NCBI RefSeq assembly: GCF_051106095.1
Contig: NC_135785.1
Span: forward strand, 106,192,501 to 106,256,500
DNA length: 64,000 nucleotides
Direction: 5' to 3'
Source of the DNA: Pogona vitticeps
Taxonomy: Eukaryota > Chordata > Lepidosauria > Squamata > Agamidae
A model generated the notes under the pieces. That model made no database searches. It was not told the DNA's origin and saw only the letters and a program-made list of their open reading frames with translations. Shown here in pieces: positions 46,342 through 57,839 of the stretch. The position numbers were made by a program, and so were the translations under genes. How positions within the stretch are numbered: position 1 is the first letter of the stretch; the number at the start of each line of letters is the position of its first letter.

Positions 46342-46695
46342 ATTCTTTAAAAAAAACACCTCTGGTTTATGAATGTGAGTATTGTGCTTCTGTATCCATG
46401 ATTTAAAATGTCAGGAAATTGTCCAATATTCTTGCACACATATTCCCAGCAGGAAAAAAGACATCAAGCTTTACAAGGCAGCCTGAATGTTGGCAACACG
46501 AATGGCAGCCGTCATTGTGATATACAGAATACACTCTTGTGCTCACTACCATTCACACTTGTTGAAAAACATCCATAACAATTGCTTTGTGTTTAGGTGA
46601 CCATCTTGACTGTTGCCATTGTTGTTCTTCAATATTTGAATCATGGATACAGAAGCACAATGTTCCAAAGTTATAAGAGAGGTGTTTTTTGAAGA
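46342..46695. repeat. Inverted repeat, arms about 60 bp
   Basis: 46342-46405 and 46633-46695 pair through shared text such as TTGTGCTTCTGTATCCATGA and AAAAAACACCTCT; about 230 bp lies between them. It may be the terminal part of the unclassified repeat or a separate foldback element. Confidence 0.65.
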
Positions 46696-46699
46696 AACC

Positions 46700-47525
46700 A
46701 ATTTCATCTTACACCATGACCCAGAATGTCAATTATGACATATTTCAAGTGGCCAATAACTAATCTGTATTCCATTATTTAGACTATAATCAAGATTTGT
46801 CATTTTGTCTACAAAGACAAAAGAAGGATCCTCTGAAACATTAATTTATCATGGTCATCTTTAGTCCTTTTCAAATTTTATTTTTTAAAACAGCTATCCA
46901 GTTGACACAATGGAATATTACTTTCCCCAGCTTCATCTATAGAAGCAAAGCTGTTCTCTTGGACAGATATTGCTATCAAACAATGTATATGTCATTTTTT
47001 CTCAGTGGCCTTTGATAAGATAGTTACCTTCAGAGTTTAGATTTCAGCAAACAAAGTTTGATGGAGACAGTTCACTTTACAATCTTCTGTCCCAAAGTCT
47101 ATTTTTAGTACGCTGCATTTTTTTAAATAACAAAAATCTCTGGTACTACAGTTTGAAAACATAATGTCTCATTTGAATACATTAGCATATCAGCATCACA
47201 AGGTCATTACTGTCTGAAGTGGATGAAAGCAATTTAGCATACTATTATTTTATGAAGGGGAAAGAAAAACCCAAACATAATAGGAAGAAGACAAAGAAAT
47301 TTGTCTAGATTTCTGATCTTCTTTTAACATAAACACTTGCAAACTCCCCTATTGTTCTTTTTCAACATTTCAAAATATATCAGAGATATAGTCTAAAAAA
47401 TGTTGGTATCTTAACTAATGCATATCTTAGACCAGTGCCAGAGTGAAAGGAGAAAAGCAAAGGAACCAGATAAGACTTACAAAAGCTTCATTTGGTATAA
47501 CTGATCTTTGACATGAGATGATGTC
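46700..47525. other. Stretch without recognised gene
   Basis: Nothing supported. Confidence 0.5.
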
Positions 47526-47529
47526 ATGT

Positions 47530-47667
47530 GAGAGTCAGTGTGATATCATGGTACAGTTTGGCTCACGCCAGATTTGACTCTCCACTCAACTCCAGAGGAC
47601 ACCGGCATGGTCTTATTCATTGTGTCACCATGAACTGGGGGAGACTTGATGGCACATAGCAACAATC
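47530..47667 (+). mobile_element. Sauria SINE, shortened
   Basis: GAGAGTCAGTGTGATATCATG head, ACTCAACTCCAGAGGACACC body and BovB-like tail GTCACCATGAACTGGGGGAG, ACTTGATGGCACATAGCAAC. The middle is largely missing. Confidence 0.82.
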
Positions 47668-47732
47668 TGTCATCCCTCAACTGATCCTACCCTATAAATG
47701 CCACACTCCTTTGGACTGGGGAGTGAGGAACA

Positions 47733-47825
47733 CTGGAGTGAGGAACCGCGGCTCTTTCAGGTGCTGTTGGGTGCCAGGTCCAATTCGACCTAGCCAGCTT
47801 GGCCAATGTTGAGGTATGATAGGAA
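47733..47825. mobile_element. Palindromic hAT-like MITE fragment
   Basis: GTGAGGAACCGCGGCTCTTT, CAGGTGCTGTTGGGTGCCA and CCAGCTTGGCCAATGTTGAG follow the order of common reptile palindromic MITEs (GGAACCTGTGGCCCTCCAG, TTGTTGGACTCCA, GGCCAATGGTGAGG). Diverged. Confidence 0.45.
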
Positions 47826-47829
47826 TAAC

Positions 47830-48110
47830 ACTCCCTCAGGCCTCCTTACTTGCTGATGATTTACAGTATTGTACTCGGCTTTATGTGTCAATGAATGCAA
47901 GGAACCTATGGGAATCCTGGATGCCTGCCTGGATACACTGAGATGTTGGATGTGGATGAACACATTTATGCTCAGTCCAGACAAAACAGAAACTCCTCTG
48001 ATTACAGAAAAGCCAGACTCAAACTGGGGTTACATTCTGATCTAGAGGGGATTACATTCCATTTGAAGGATAAAATTTCAGATAAGGTTTGCTCCTGGGC
48101 CTGATACTAA
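47830..48110 (+). mobile_element. L2-like LINE RT fragment
   Basis: Across frames the plus strand reads LADDLQYCTRLYV, then ACLDTLRCWMWMNTFMLSPD with KTE, matching the L2 motif C region (YADDTQLY) and the following CL...WM..N...L..DKTE. The 5' and 3' parts are missing; it abuts a SINE at 48111. Confidence 0.6.
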
Positions 48111-48345
48111 AAGTGAGCTGCTTATATACCATCCCATAGTATTTAAAGGTCTCTCTAGGCAGCTTTCAATTTAAATATGGCTGCACATTGCAACCCCCCC
48201 CCCAAGCAAGCTGGGTACTCAATTTGCTATTCTCAGAAGAAGGGAAGGTTGAGTCATCTCACCTGAGCCCAGCACTGAAATCAGGCCGTGAGCAGAGTCT
48301 TTAGTGCAGTACTGCAGCTTAATGACTGTTCTATGAAGCTCCTCC
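48111..48345 (-). mobile_element. tRNA-headed SINE
   Basis: Complement copy: AGTGAGCTGCTTATATACCA, CCCATAGTATTTAAAGG, CAAGCAAGCTGGGTACTCAA, GGTTGAGTCATCTCACCTGA and the A-box part near 48315-48345. More diverged than the copy at 37725. Confidence 0.9.
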
Positions 48346-50340
48346 TGGAAAGTCAGCAGTGACTTCTGTGACTACAAGGGCCTATGTCCAGTGCTTTTGT
48401 TTAGTTTGTCACCTGTATCCCCTTTCCCAAGAAAAGTGGAGTGGCCACAGTGATCCATGCTGTAATTACCACTTAATGACTACTGTAATGTGCTGCATGT
48501 GGGACTGCCCTTGGAAAGTGTTTGAATGCTGGAGCTAGTGGAGAATGTGATAGCATCCTATCTGAAAAGCCATCTTTCCCTCTTCCTGTGTGAATCTGAT
48601 AGTAATCTGAGAACCTCAAAGGTCTTCCTGTGTAGCCCATCACCTTGAGAAATTTGATTGGTTGGTGGTTTAGAAAAGACTCTCTCTGGAGTCTTAACTC
48701 CAGCGGAGTTAAGGATTCTCTGTAGGAATCAGATTTTCTCTGGCCATTTCCAATAGCCAATCAAAATGGATTTTCCACCCTTAGTCCTTTATTTTTTAAT
48801 ATATATTAATTTTGGGGGGATATTTCATTTTTTTTCCATTTTGAAAGAGGTTTGTGTGTGTGTGTGTGTGTGCGCGCACACACACACACACGTGTGTGCT
48901 GTAGGAACTCATTTTACTTTGGACAGAATACTATTATCTTAATTTTGAAAATATTAATGTTTTAAAACACTGAATGAGGAGACATGGCTAAAGAAGAGGG
49001 GAGAGATGCCTCCATCTCCCTCAGCCACGTGTCCTCATTCATAAGTCAGGTTCTGTGAGATCAACTTGAATACGAATATTTTATCTGATAGTATGCATGT
49101 CTTGTTTTGTTCAATGAAGTGTTCACATCAAAGATGATCTTTTGGTAATATCCCCTGCCACAAGTGAATTATCTTCTGAGCAAACAACAATATCCTTACT
49201 TTCTGATCTTACCTTTTCAGTCAGTTCAATGCACTGATCTTTATCTAAATCTGCTCAGTGGCTGATGGTTTTTGAAAGGAGTTTGAAACACTTTCAGTGT
49301 TTTTCCCCCTTAGAAAGAAAACAGTTATCAAGTATGTTGCTATAAGATTATTTAGGGTAGGCAGTAGCTTAAAAGGGCAAGAGGAAGAGCACCAAATTAT
49401 TCAAAGAATAGTGTGCCTGGATTTGTTTTGGTCAGCTAGAGAGCTAATGATAGTTTGTTGTTTGTGGCAGGCAATTTGTTCCTATATCGGCAGGACTGTT
49501 CCCCATGGATACTCTGATAATGCTTATCAGTGCTGTATGGAAGACCTCAGAAGCCATTCATCTGGCCTTCTGTTCTTGAGCCAACCAGTGAAGTTAGAAT
49601 TCTAAGAGTGTTTGAAACTCTTCTGAGAAATTGTTCCAGTCTTCTTCAAAGCTCTTTTAACTGCCTTTGAAAGTCCTGGTTCCATGTAGGAACTCCTACT
49701 TTTGCCTCATTTTCATTTTATGCTGAATTAACTCTAGGCTACTCAATAGCATTAAGCCATTTTCAGAGTTGTTTATAGTGTAGCCTTCAGTTTAGATTAA
49801 CACATTATACCTGGAACTGCTTTTGAAGACACTCTATGGAAATGGCAGTTAAAGCAGAGCAGCTTTGTGGAGCCAGGATCATATATTGATATTATTTCAA
49901 CAGCTTCATTACTTCCAAAGTCTTGCATGATTTAGGAGTGGGGTACTTAAAGATTATCTTGCCCGTACACTAATTACTTCTTAAGCCCTGTCATCTATGG
50001 AAAGGTATCTGTTGATGTCAGAGGTAGAGATGTGCCAGACCAAAAAAAAAAGTATTTCTTTTCATTGTTTCATTGTTTTCTGTAGACTTCACTTTTTTGG
50101 GGGGAGGGGTGTTGGTCCTTTTAACAAAAAAGGGAAAGCCTTAGCTTCTTTCACTTCAGTCTCCTGTTTCATGTCTCTTTGCAGCTCTACAGAACCCATA
50201 AAACTACTCAAAAAAGCAGAGGCAGGCAACAGAGACTCAGTCTACTACAATAACAGACAACAGTACTCAAGAAAGACAAATCATCATCATGCAGGCCTCC
50301 CACCACAAGCAGCCATATACACAGAACTAAAAAATACCTC
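48346..50340. other. Stretch without recognised gene
   Basis: Chance frames only. Contains the alternating purine-pyrimidine tract at 48853. Confidence 0.5.
48853..48898. repeat. (TG)n-GCGCGC-(AC)n palindromic dinucleotide tract
   Basis: About 46 strictly alternating purine-pyrimidine bases: (TG)n, then CGCGC, then (AC)n, then GTGTGTG. The centre is a perfect palindrome. Confidence 0.95.
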
Positions 50341-50344
50341 TCTC

Positions 50345-51577
50345 ACCCACCAACCACTTCAAAGAACAAATCCTGCCAGACTAACCTGATCTCATTTTTT
50401 AAAATCAGATAACCTCCCTGATAGACAGAGGGAATGCTGTAGACATAGTATATCTTGATTTCAGCAAAGCTTTTGCCAAAGTTCCCCATGATATTCTGAT
50501 TAGCAAGCTAACTAGATATGGGCCGGATAGAACAACTGTCAGGTGGATACACCGTTGGCTGCAGAATCACACACAGACAGTGATGATTAATAGCTCCTTT
50601 TCAAACTGGGTGGAAGTAACAAGTGGGTTACCTCAGGTTTCGGTCCTGAGCCCTGTGGTCTTCAACATTTTTATTAATGACCTAGATCAGGGGGTGCAGG
50701 GAATGCTAATCAAATTTGCAGATGACACAAAATTGAGTGAAATCGCTAATACCCTTGAAGACAAAAACAAAATTCAAAATGATCTGGATAGACTTGAACA
50801 CTGGGCTGAAAAAAACAGAATGAATTTTAAGAGGAATAAGTGCAAACTACCGCACCTAGTAAAAAGAAAGCAAACACACAGTTACAGGATGGGGAATACC
50901 TGGCTCAGCAATTCAATGAGCAAGAAGGATCTTGGAATTGGTGTAGATCATGAGCTGAATATGAGCCAGCAATATAATGTGGCTACAAAAAAGGCAAATG
51001 CTCTTTTAGGATGCATTAATAAAAGTATAGTCTCCAAATCCTGTAAGGTACTTATTCTCCTCTATTTGGCACTGGTTAGCTTCATCTGTGTCCAGTTCTG
51101 GAGACCGCACTTCAAGAAGGATGCTAACAAATTGGAAAAAGTTCAGAGGAGGACTTCAAGGATGATCAGGGGGCCTGGGAACCAAGAAAAACTGAAAGAA
51201 CTGGGCATGTTTAGCCTTGAGCAAAGAAGAGTGAAGGAGATGAGATAGCACTTTTAAAATACTTGAAAGGCTGTCATACAGTGGAGGGGTAGGATGTCTT
51301 CTCGATCATCCCAGAGTATAGGACACACAACAATGGGCTCAAGCTATAGGAAGCCAGATTTTGGTTGAATATGAGGAAAAACATCCTAACTGCTAGAGCA
51401 ATATGGCAGTGGAATCATTTACCTCAAGAGGTGGTGGGTGCTCCATACTGGAGGCATTCAAGAGAAATTTAGACAACATATATCCTTTGCTTTGTGTTCC
51501 TTCACTGAGCAGGGTGTGTGTGGACTCAATGGCCTTATAGGCCCTTTCCAACTTCACTGTTCTATGATTCTATAGCA
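50345..51577 (+). mobile_element. CR1 LINE, 5'-truncated, with intact 3' end
   Basis: Chicken-repeat-1 clade LINE on the plus strand. It starts at the NKSCQTNLI-like text and ends with the clade signature TTCTATGATTCTATA (about 51562-51576), preceded by GACTCAATGGCCTTATAGGC. The part before 50345 is not recognisable. Confidence 0.95.
50440..51500 (+). pseudogene. CR1 reverse transcriptase, decayed
   Basis: The open part 50580-51248 (222 codons) includes WVEVTSGLPQVSVLSPVVFN (motif B, with QVSV where QGSV is usual), FINDLDQGVQGMLIKFADDT with FADD at 50715-50726 (catalytic Asp pair), LDRLEHWAEKNRMNFKRNKC, GNTWLSNSMSKKDLGIGVDH, QFWRPHFKKDANKLEKVQRR and LGMFSLEQRRVKEMR. Upstream text VYLDFSKAFAKVPHDILI-like (about 50450-50500) is motif A in another frame. 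After 51248 stops break the C-terminal part, which still reads KPDFG and IIYLKRWW near the end. Confidence 0.94.
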
Positions 51578-53190
51578 CCCCAAAATTAGAAAAGTGAACA
51601 TTAAGCCAACAATTTCTCCTTGATGGCTGTTAATCAGCCTGAAGGAGCATTATATGTTGGAATCTGTTAGAATCAAAGGGTTAAGGTTTAGTATAACCAG
51701 AAACTGATTTTTTAAAGAATTAAATTTGTGCTTCAAGTGCTACAATCCTCAATTCCATTCTCAGTAGGGCCTTAAGGATACAATGGGGGACACACAAACA
51801 AAATAATTATAGGAATTTACAATTCAAGATGGTGGTGATCTTGTTAAGTACATAATCATGCCTCCATCTTACCCTGAAAAGCACTTGAAGATGGTATTTG
51901 AGATGCCCCTTGTGAGAAATAACATCTCTATATGGCAGGCACAGTTCTTTGCACATTTTCTGTGGTATGATCAACTGAGCTCTCTACTGACCAGATAAGT
52001 GAAAAGCTATGGCCAGATATTTATAGATCTTAACTTGTTCAAGGCAAAGCCCCTCTGTCTGCCACTTACATTTCATGGTTATTTGGGCAAATATAATAAT
52101 TCAAAATATTTGATAATTTATTATAAGCTTGCCCCAAGATATTGTATCGAATGGTGATTTTAAGTCTACAAAAGTAGGATAGATAACTTCTAGAGCTATA
52201 TTTCTCATGCCAAGTATTGTAAGATCAGACATGGAAAATGCTTGATCGATTGGCCCTAAACCTGTTTGCTTCTGCCTTAAGGATATTTTAATGACTAACC
52301 AAGCCTGAACAAAGTTATTTCAAAAACCATAGAGTCCTGGTGAGATTCCTGCCCAGCCCAGAAATGTTCAAACCAAAACGCAGTGTAAGGTGGTTGCACT
52401 ATTGAATTGGGGGGGGGGGGGGGGGGAGGATTAAAAAAATCCTGTTCAAAAAATTTCTTTCTAATATTTGACAGCTAATATTCTTTGGACGGTTGAAAAG
52501 CAACCAAAGACTCACTAAATATTTGATTATATGATTGATAATAATATTTGATTTTAATATTAATTACTTACGTAAATGTTAATATTTAGCAGTATTTAAT
52601 CATTCACATGTCATGGGACCTAGCATTTGGTGGTACTAACAACTGAGATTCAATTATAGAGCGTTTTCCAAGCTTCCTGTATTATTCTGTCTGTCAAAGA
52701 AACCTTGCATGTAGCAAAGAGTTTTTAAGACATTTTCTGTGGTGGTGTTATGTTTGGTCTAGTAGTGGGATGTTACAAATACAGGATCTGAGATAGGTCC
52801 CAGTCTCCACCCTTTCCCCATGATGGGAAAAATTAAAAAGCCTAACACTGTATTATGCCCCTGAAAGATTAGGTGACACATAGTGCTTCTTTTGGGAATT
52901 GCTAAAAACTAACAAAATACAGAGACCTGGCAATCAAAACATCTTGCTTATGGATGAAACACACTTCACTGGTCCCTGTAGTCATCTGGGCTTTGGGAAC
53001 AATATCAAGAAATTTAACACAGCGCTATAAGCAGTTGCAGATCTCAGAAATAACACCATAAGAGCTACAAAAAACAGCATACATACTGCATCAGTATTTA
53101 ACAGACACTTAGGTTTTTGGTTAAAACATGTATCTGATATAACAACACTCAGTGTTCTTATAATCTTGATTGACTGTGCCTGGTGTTTTT
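51578..53190. other. Stretch without recognised gene
   Basis: AT-rich, no supported feature apart from the G-run at 52409. Confidence 0.5.
52409..52426. repeat. Run of 18 G
   Basis: An uninterrupted homopolymer of 18 G followed by AGGA. Potential G-quadruplex former and a likely site of length error. Confidence 0.97.
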
Positions 53191-53413
53191 GAATAATAAT
53201 AATAATGTACCATCAAGCCGAATCTGACTTATGGTGACCCTTTTCAAGGTTTTTCTAGGTGGAGAGTATTCTGAAGTAGTGTCCCATTCCCTTCTTCTGG
53301 GTTCATTGTGGGACTGTTTAACTTGCTCAAGATCTTATAGGAGGCTCTGCTCATAGGAAGCGCCGTGGGGAAATCAAACTCCAGATACCGAAGCCACTGT
53401 GCCATCCAGCCAG
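53191..53413 (-). mobile_element. Sauria SINE, nearly full length
   Basis: Complement copy. Plus strand: AATAATAATAATAATGTACC tail, ATCAAGCCGAATCTGACTTA, TGGTGACCCTTTTCAAGG, TTTCTAGGTGGAGAGTATTC, CATTCCCTTCTTCTGGGTTC, GCTCATAGGAAGCGCCGTGG and CAGCCAGGAG. Head and BovB-like tail are both present. Confidence 0.9.
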
Positions 53414-53605
53414 GAGACTTCTTTTGGCATAGGCTCCAGAAATTATGAAGCTTCTTGCATAGGGTATGCTACCCCAGTTCTGGAGCTAGGCTCAGGGATT
53501 CTCGCTGTTGGTCTGGACTTGGACCAGTCCGCTGTTTTGGCTAGTAGATCCTCAAGGGGTTGGATTTTTGGAATTTCTGGACTACAAATATCATAATTTT
53601 CTATA

Positions 53606-54019
53606 CAGTGGTGCCTTGCATTACGACGTTAATTCGTTCCAGTGAAATCGCTGTAAAATGAAAACGTCGTAATGCGATTTTTAAAAGCCCATAGAAATGC
53701 ATTAAAACCCGATTAATGTGTTCCTAGGGGCTTGAAACTCACCGTCCAGTGAAGATCCTCCATAGCGCGGCCATTTTCGCTGCCTGTGCAGTGAGGAATC
53801 CATGCCAGAAAAGAGCGGGCGGCCATTTTCAAACCGCTGATCAGCTGGCCGAAAATCATCGCTTTGCGATGATCGGTTCCCGAAGCAGGGAACTGATCAT
53901 TGCAAAGTGAAATTCCCCCATAGGGAACATCGTTTTGCGATCGCTTTTGCGATTGCAAAAACATCAACGTCTAGCGATTTTGTTGTCAAACAGAGCGTTC
54001 GTTAAGCAAGGCACCACTG
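53606..54019 (+). mobile_element. Tigger/pogo-like MITE (family A), copy 3, uninterrupted
   Basis: CAGTGGTGCCTTGCATTACG at the left and GTTAAGCAAGGCACCACTG at the right, TA on both sides (53604-53605, 54020-54021). Interior: GAAATCGCTGTAAAATGAAA, GCCCATAGAAATGCATTAAA, GAAGATCCTCCATAGCGCGG, GATCGGTTCCCGAAGCAGGG. 414 bp; serves as the reference for the two other copies. Confidence 0.93.
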
Positions 54020-54021
54020 TA

Positions 54022-55784
54022 CTGGGAGTTTTATGTATTTCACAGATACCTTGCAAAATAACTGAATGCTAAGCCAAACTTTGCCCAAGAGTCCTGCTCA
54101 GAAAAAAAGCTCCTAGCTAGCACAATAGAACATTTGAGTGGAACTTGAGCTAAACCTCAAAGTCTATTAATTTAGGCCTTCTAGGTGCATCACATTTAGG
54201 TATTTGTTACCTACCTGTAAGATATGTAGGAGTCCCAGAAGGGAATTTTTAGTTCAGAAAATCCCATCCTTATTCTTCACCCTCTGAATCTTTGACTAGG
54301 CTACTGCTGGATTCTTGGGTCATAAGAAGTACATATTCACTCCATTTGGAGTCTTATCGCTACCCATTACTAACTTTGAATGCATTCAGTAACACATCCA
54401 ACATTCCTCTGTTGCTGTTCAGTGTGAAGAGATTTTTTTTTCTTTTTCTTTCAGGGACATTAGTATTGACCTGGTCAATGAGGAACCACTTAAAAACTTC
54501 CCAAGATCTGTGGGGGACTATTTGAAAGTCACTGACCAGGTGCAATAGCATTCAGTACTTAGTTGTCTTAGGTGTTGGGTCTGTGCAGTAATTTTTCTCC
54601 TTGCTGCACTGAGCAGATAACACATACTTGCAACATGCAATGATATAACTGTATACTGTATATGCATCTGAAGCCAGCCAAAAAGCAAGAAAGAGTAAAT
54701 ATAAAGTATCCCTATTTTGAACACTGAAGTTCAAAGGTCATATTCTAAACAGAAAGTGAAACTGAGAAGTACTCATTTAAAACTTCAATGGCAAAATGTG
54801 ACTTTTCAGCAATTGTCTATGCTTTATGAATAACCATTCCTCCTCTGTTATTTCTTCATTATTCTGGCACAAGAAGTATTCCGGTTGTCACCTCACTGCT
54901 TAGGAGATGCACAATTTAAGTCCTCTCTTTTTCCTTTCTTAGGGGGACTCTGTCACTGAAATACAGCTGAAACACATTTTATTCATGATGTCTTCGACAT
55001 AAGCTTGCTTTCTATAAGATTTCATCACAGCAGGGACTTTATACAGTCTGTCACCTTTGGCATTATTACTACCATCTCTTGAGAAATGTTGAACGTCCTA
55101 GAAAATATATATTATTTGGGGATATAATAGATCTGCTGTCTTCTCTTTGCTTCTTTATTTTTTTGCTTACCTGTTTTCGCTTTATGAAGACACTTCTTTC
55201 TCTGAGCTTGTTGTTAATCAGAAGCCTTGTAGAATATAGCCTGGCTTCTCAATTTTTGTGAAACAGGTGATCTTCAGTTATGTATTCAGTAGTGGTAGCC
55301 ATCGTTGCTGAACATATGAAAAGACTTTAAAAAATAGGACGTACTATCCCCTAGTCACTTTGCAATTACAGTTATTATGAAGTAAGTACTAATATTTATA
55401 TCTGTTTACTTACAAGTATAGGAGTAGGGGAGTCTAAATAAATGCCCAGAGGATTTTAAAGTGAAACATGTTTTCCCCTCCACCAGCAAATAATAGAGAT
55501 GTAACAAGTATGTACCTATGTTTTTGAGCATTTTGCTCCTCTAAGGAAATCTTCTGGGAACTCCATGGAGAGTAGAAATTTTGTGAAATAGTAGAGGGGA
55601 GAATTTTTGTGCACTTGGCAGGGCATGCCCTTCTCTCTAATGTCCTACACAAAATTAATTTTGACAATTCTGCATTTCTTGTGCCTGAAGCATTATTTTT
55701 GCAGGATTTTTGTACTTGGTTGAGTTTGTCACTTTCATGTTTTTATATAGATCTCCTACATAAGCATTCAAATCTGACCAGTAT
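54022..55784. other. Stretch without recognised gene
   Basis: Chance frames only. A 15-bp match to the end of the DIRS-type element is at 54206-54220. Confidence 0.5.
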
Positions 55785-57235
55785 AATAGCATGAAATTGG
55801 CAAGAGCAATGAAAAGTCACAACAATCCATCCTTGTTCCATGTAGAAGTTTGCTACAACCAGGCTGAGGGGGCTTCCCATGGCCACTCCATCTATCTGTT
55901 TATAGAACTCGTTATCCCACTGAAAATAGCTAGTTGTTTGTCAGTGTTGGAAAAGGGCCTTGATGTCTTCTGGAAAGATCTGCTGGATGAGTGTCAGAGT
56001 ATCTTTTATTGGTACCTTAGAGAATAGGGATACTACATCAAAGCTGATCAGTTTGTCCCTGGGGTTGAGTTTTAGGGTGCTGATCTTGCTTATGAAATGT
56101 CCTGAGTCTCTGATGTAGGATGAGGTTTGTCCAATGTGGGTATGTAGGCGGGTGGCTAGGTACAGTGGGGTCTCAACCTATGGAATTAATCCGTATGGGG
56201 ATGGATTCCATAGGTCGAAAAGTACGGAGGTCGAAAATGTATTCCCCATAGGAATGCATTGAAAACCATTTAATCCGTAACTCACCCAACCCCCCCACAC
56301 ATACAAAATTAAAATATTATTTTAAAAAAACTTACCTTTCTGAAGTCTTCCAGGGGTCCCCCGCCGCTGCCATCGCCACTGCTGGAGGACTCCGAGGGCT
56401 TCGCCCGGTGCAGCGCGGCTCCCAGCAGCGGCGTGGGTGGGGAACCTCCGGATGCCTTCTCTGGAAGGCATCTGGAGGTTCCCCACCCACCGCTGATAGT
56501 GGCTCCGAAGCACTATCGGTGGTGGTGGGGCCTCCAAGATGCCTTCCATGGCAGCAGAGCAGCCCTGGAAGGCATTCCTATGGCCTACAGACTGGAAGGG
56601 GGAGGTGGGGAAAGCCTTTCCCTACCTCCCCCTTCTGGTCCGTAGGTCGATTCTCCAGCTGCAAGTTGAAGTAAAACTTTGCGGCCGGAAAATTCTGTAG
56701 GTCGAAAAATACGTAAGTGGAGCCCACCGTAAGTCGAGACTCCACTGTATTTTGCTAATTCATATGTTGGGGAGCTGATGGCACTTACAATGGGCCTGAG
56801 TGGTATTGAGTCTTTGTGGATTTTGGGGAGTTTGTATAGTCTTGGTGGGAGAGCTTCTGTTTTGCAGATTCATTGAAGGACATTGGGGTGCAGGGGTGAA
56901 CTCCTGATCAGCATGTTTGTTTGTTTTGTGATTTCGTTGGTTGGGTCCAGTTTCAGTTTTCTGTAGGTCCTGAGGTCTAGAAGTTCCCTGATTTTGTCCT
57001 TGCATTCTTCTGTTTGCATGATTACTGTGGCGTTGCCTTTGTCTGCTGGCAGAATGAGGATGTCTGGATCTGAGTTTAGGGACTTAATAGCATTTCTCTC
57101 CTTTCTTGTTATATTGCTTTTTGGGGTTTTTGCTTTTTGTAGGATCCTTGTCACTTCACCTCTTATTTCTTCTGCTTTTTCTTCTGGAAGATGCTATAAT
57201 GCTGATTCCATGCTGGCAATTATGTCTTCCACAGG
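55785..57235 (-). mobile_element. Penelope-like element, RT part, interrupted by a MITE
   Basis: Minus strand, right to left: RKERNAIKSLNSDPDILILP and ADKGNATVIM (about 57110-57010), then [31 protein letters not shown], then after the inserted MITE RDSGHFISKISTLKLNPRD, FDVVSLFSKVPI (motif A), [19 protein letters not shown] (motif B) near 55830-55890. Text ends before the expected YVDD block, so the 3' part with the endonuclease is absent. Stops in several frames show it is inactive. Penelope-like elements are telomerase-related retroelements. Confidence 0.9.
56163..56747. mobile_element. Tigger/pogo-like MITE (family B)
   Basis: Ends CAGTGGGGTCTCAACCTATG and CGTAAGTCGAGACTCCACTG are inverted repeats with TA on both sides (56161-56162, 56748-56749). 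Motifs TAGGTCGAAAA and CCCATAGGAATGCATTGAAA resemble family A but the sequence is distinct. Interior is GC-rich and contains its own inverted part (GGAACCTCCGGATGCCTTC against GAAGGCATCTGGAGGTTCC). It is inserted within the RT of the Penelope-like element. Confidence 0.92.
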
Positions 57236-57839
57236 AATTTATGTATTTTATTTATTTATTTTTTGTACTGACTATTGCACAGTAGTAGGCTATCTGACTA
57301 TCATGAAAAAATCTTCATTTCTATCCCTGGTATAAATTTGCATGGTGGTGAAATAATTCTTTCTCTCAGCTTATCATAGTAAGACACTTGCAGGTTTAAA
57401 TGGACGAGATAGCCTTAGCCAGTGTCATTCATTTCCTGCCAAAATCATTTCTTATCTGTAAGCGCTCTCTGTGGGGCTGCCTCTAGTAAGTGTTCAGACT
57501 TGTCACTGGGTTCAAAATCCAGAGGTTACCTAATTGTTTCCAGGCTGGATTTAAAGTGTTAATCAATACTTCTAAAACCTCAAGTGGCATCAAGATATCT
57601 GAAGAGCTGCCCCTACCTTTGTGTATGTTTTCCCTCGCTGTTAAGATCAATATCAATGCTTCCACTCAAACCTCCTTCACAATCAGACATCTATTGTTTA
57701 GGTAACAAAAAGGCAAAACCTTTTTGTTGTAGTGCCATATTTTCTGAATTTGTGAAATTCACCATTGTTATTTCCTCTCCACTGAAATATATTCTTGGGA
57801 TTTTTGGATGGATTTGATTAGACAGTAAATTGTTTCTAC
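57236..57839. other. Stretch without recognised gene
   Basis: Nothing supported. Confidence 0.45.
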
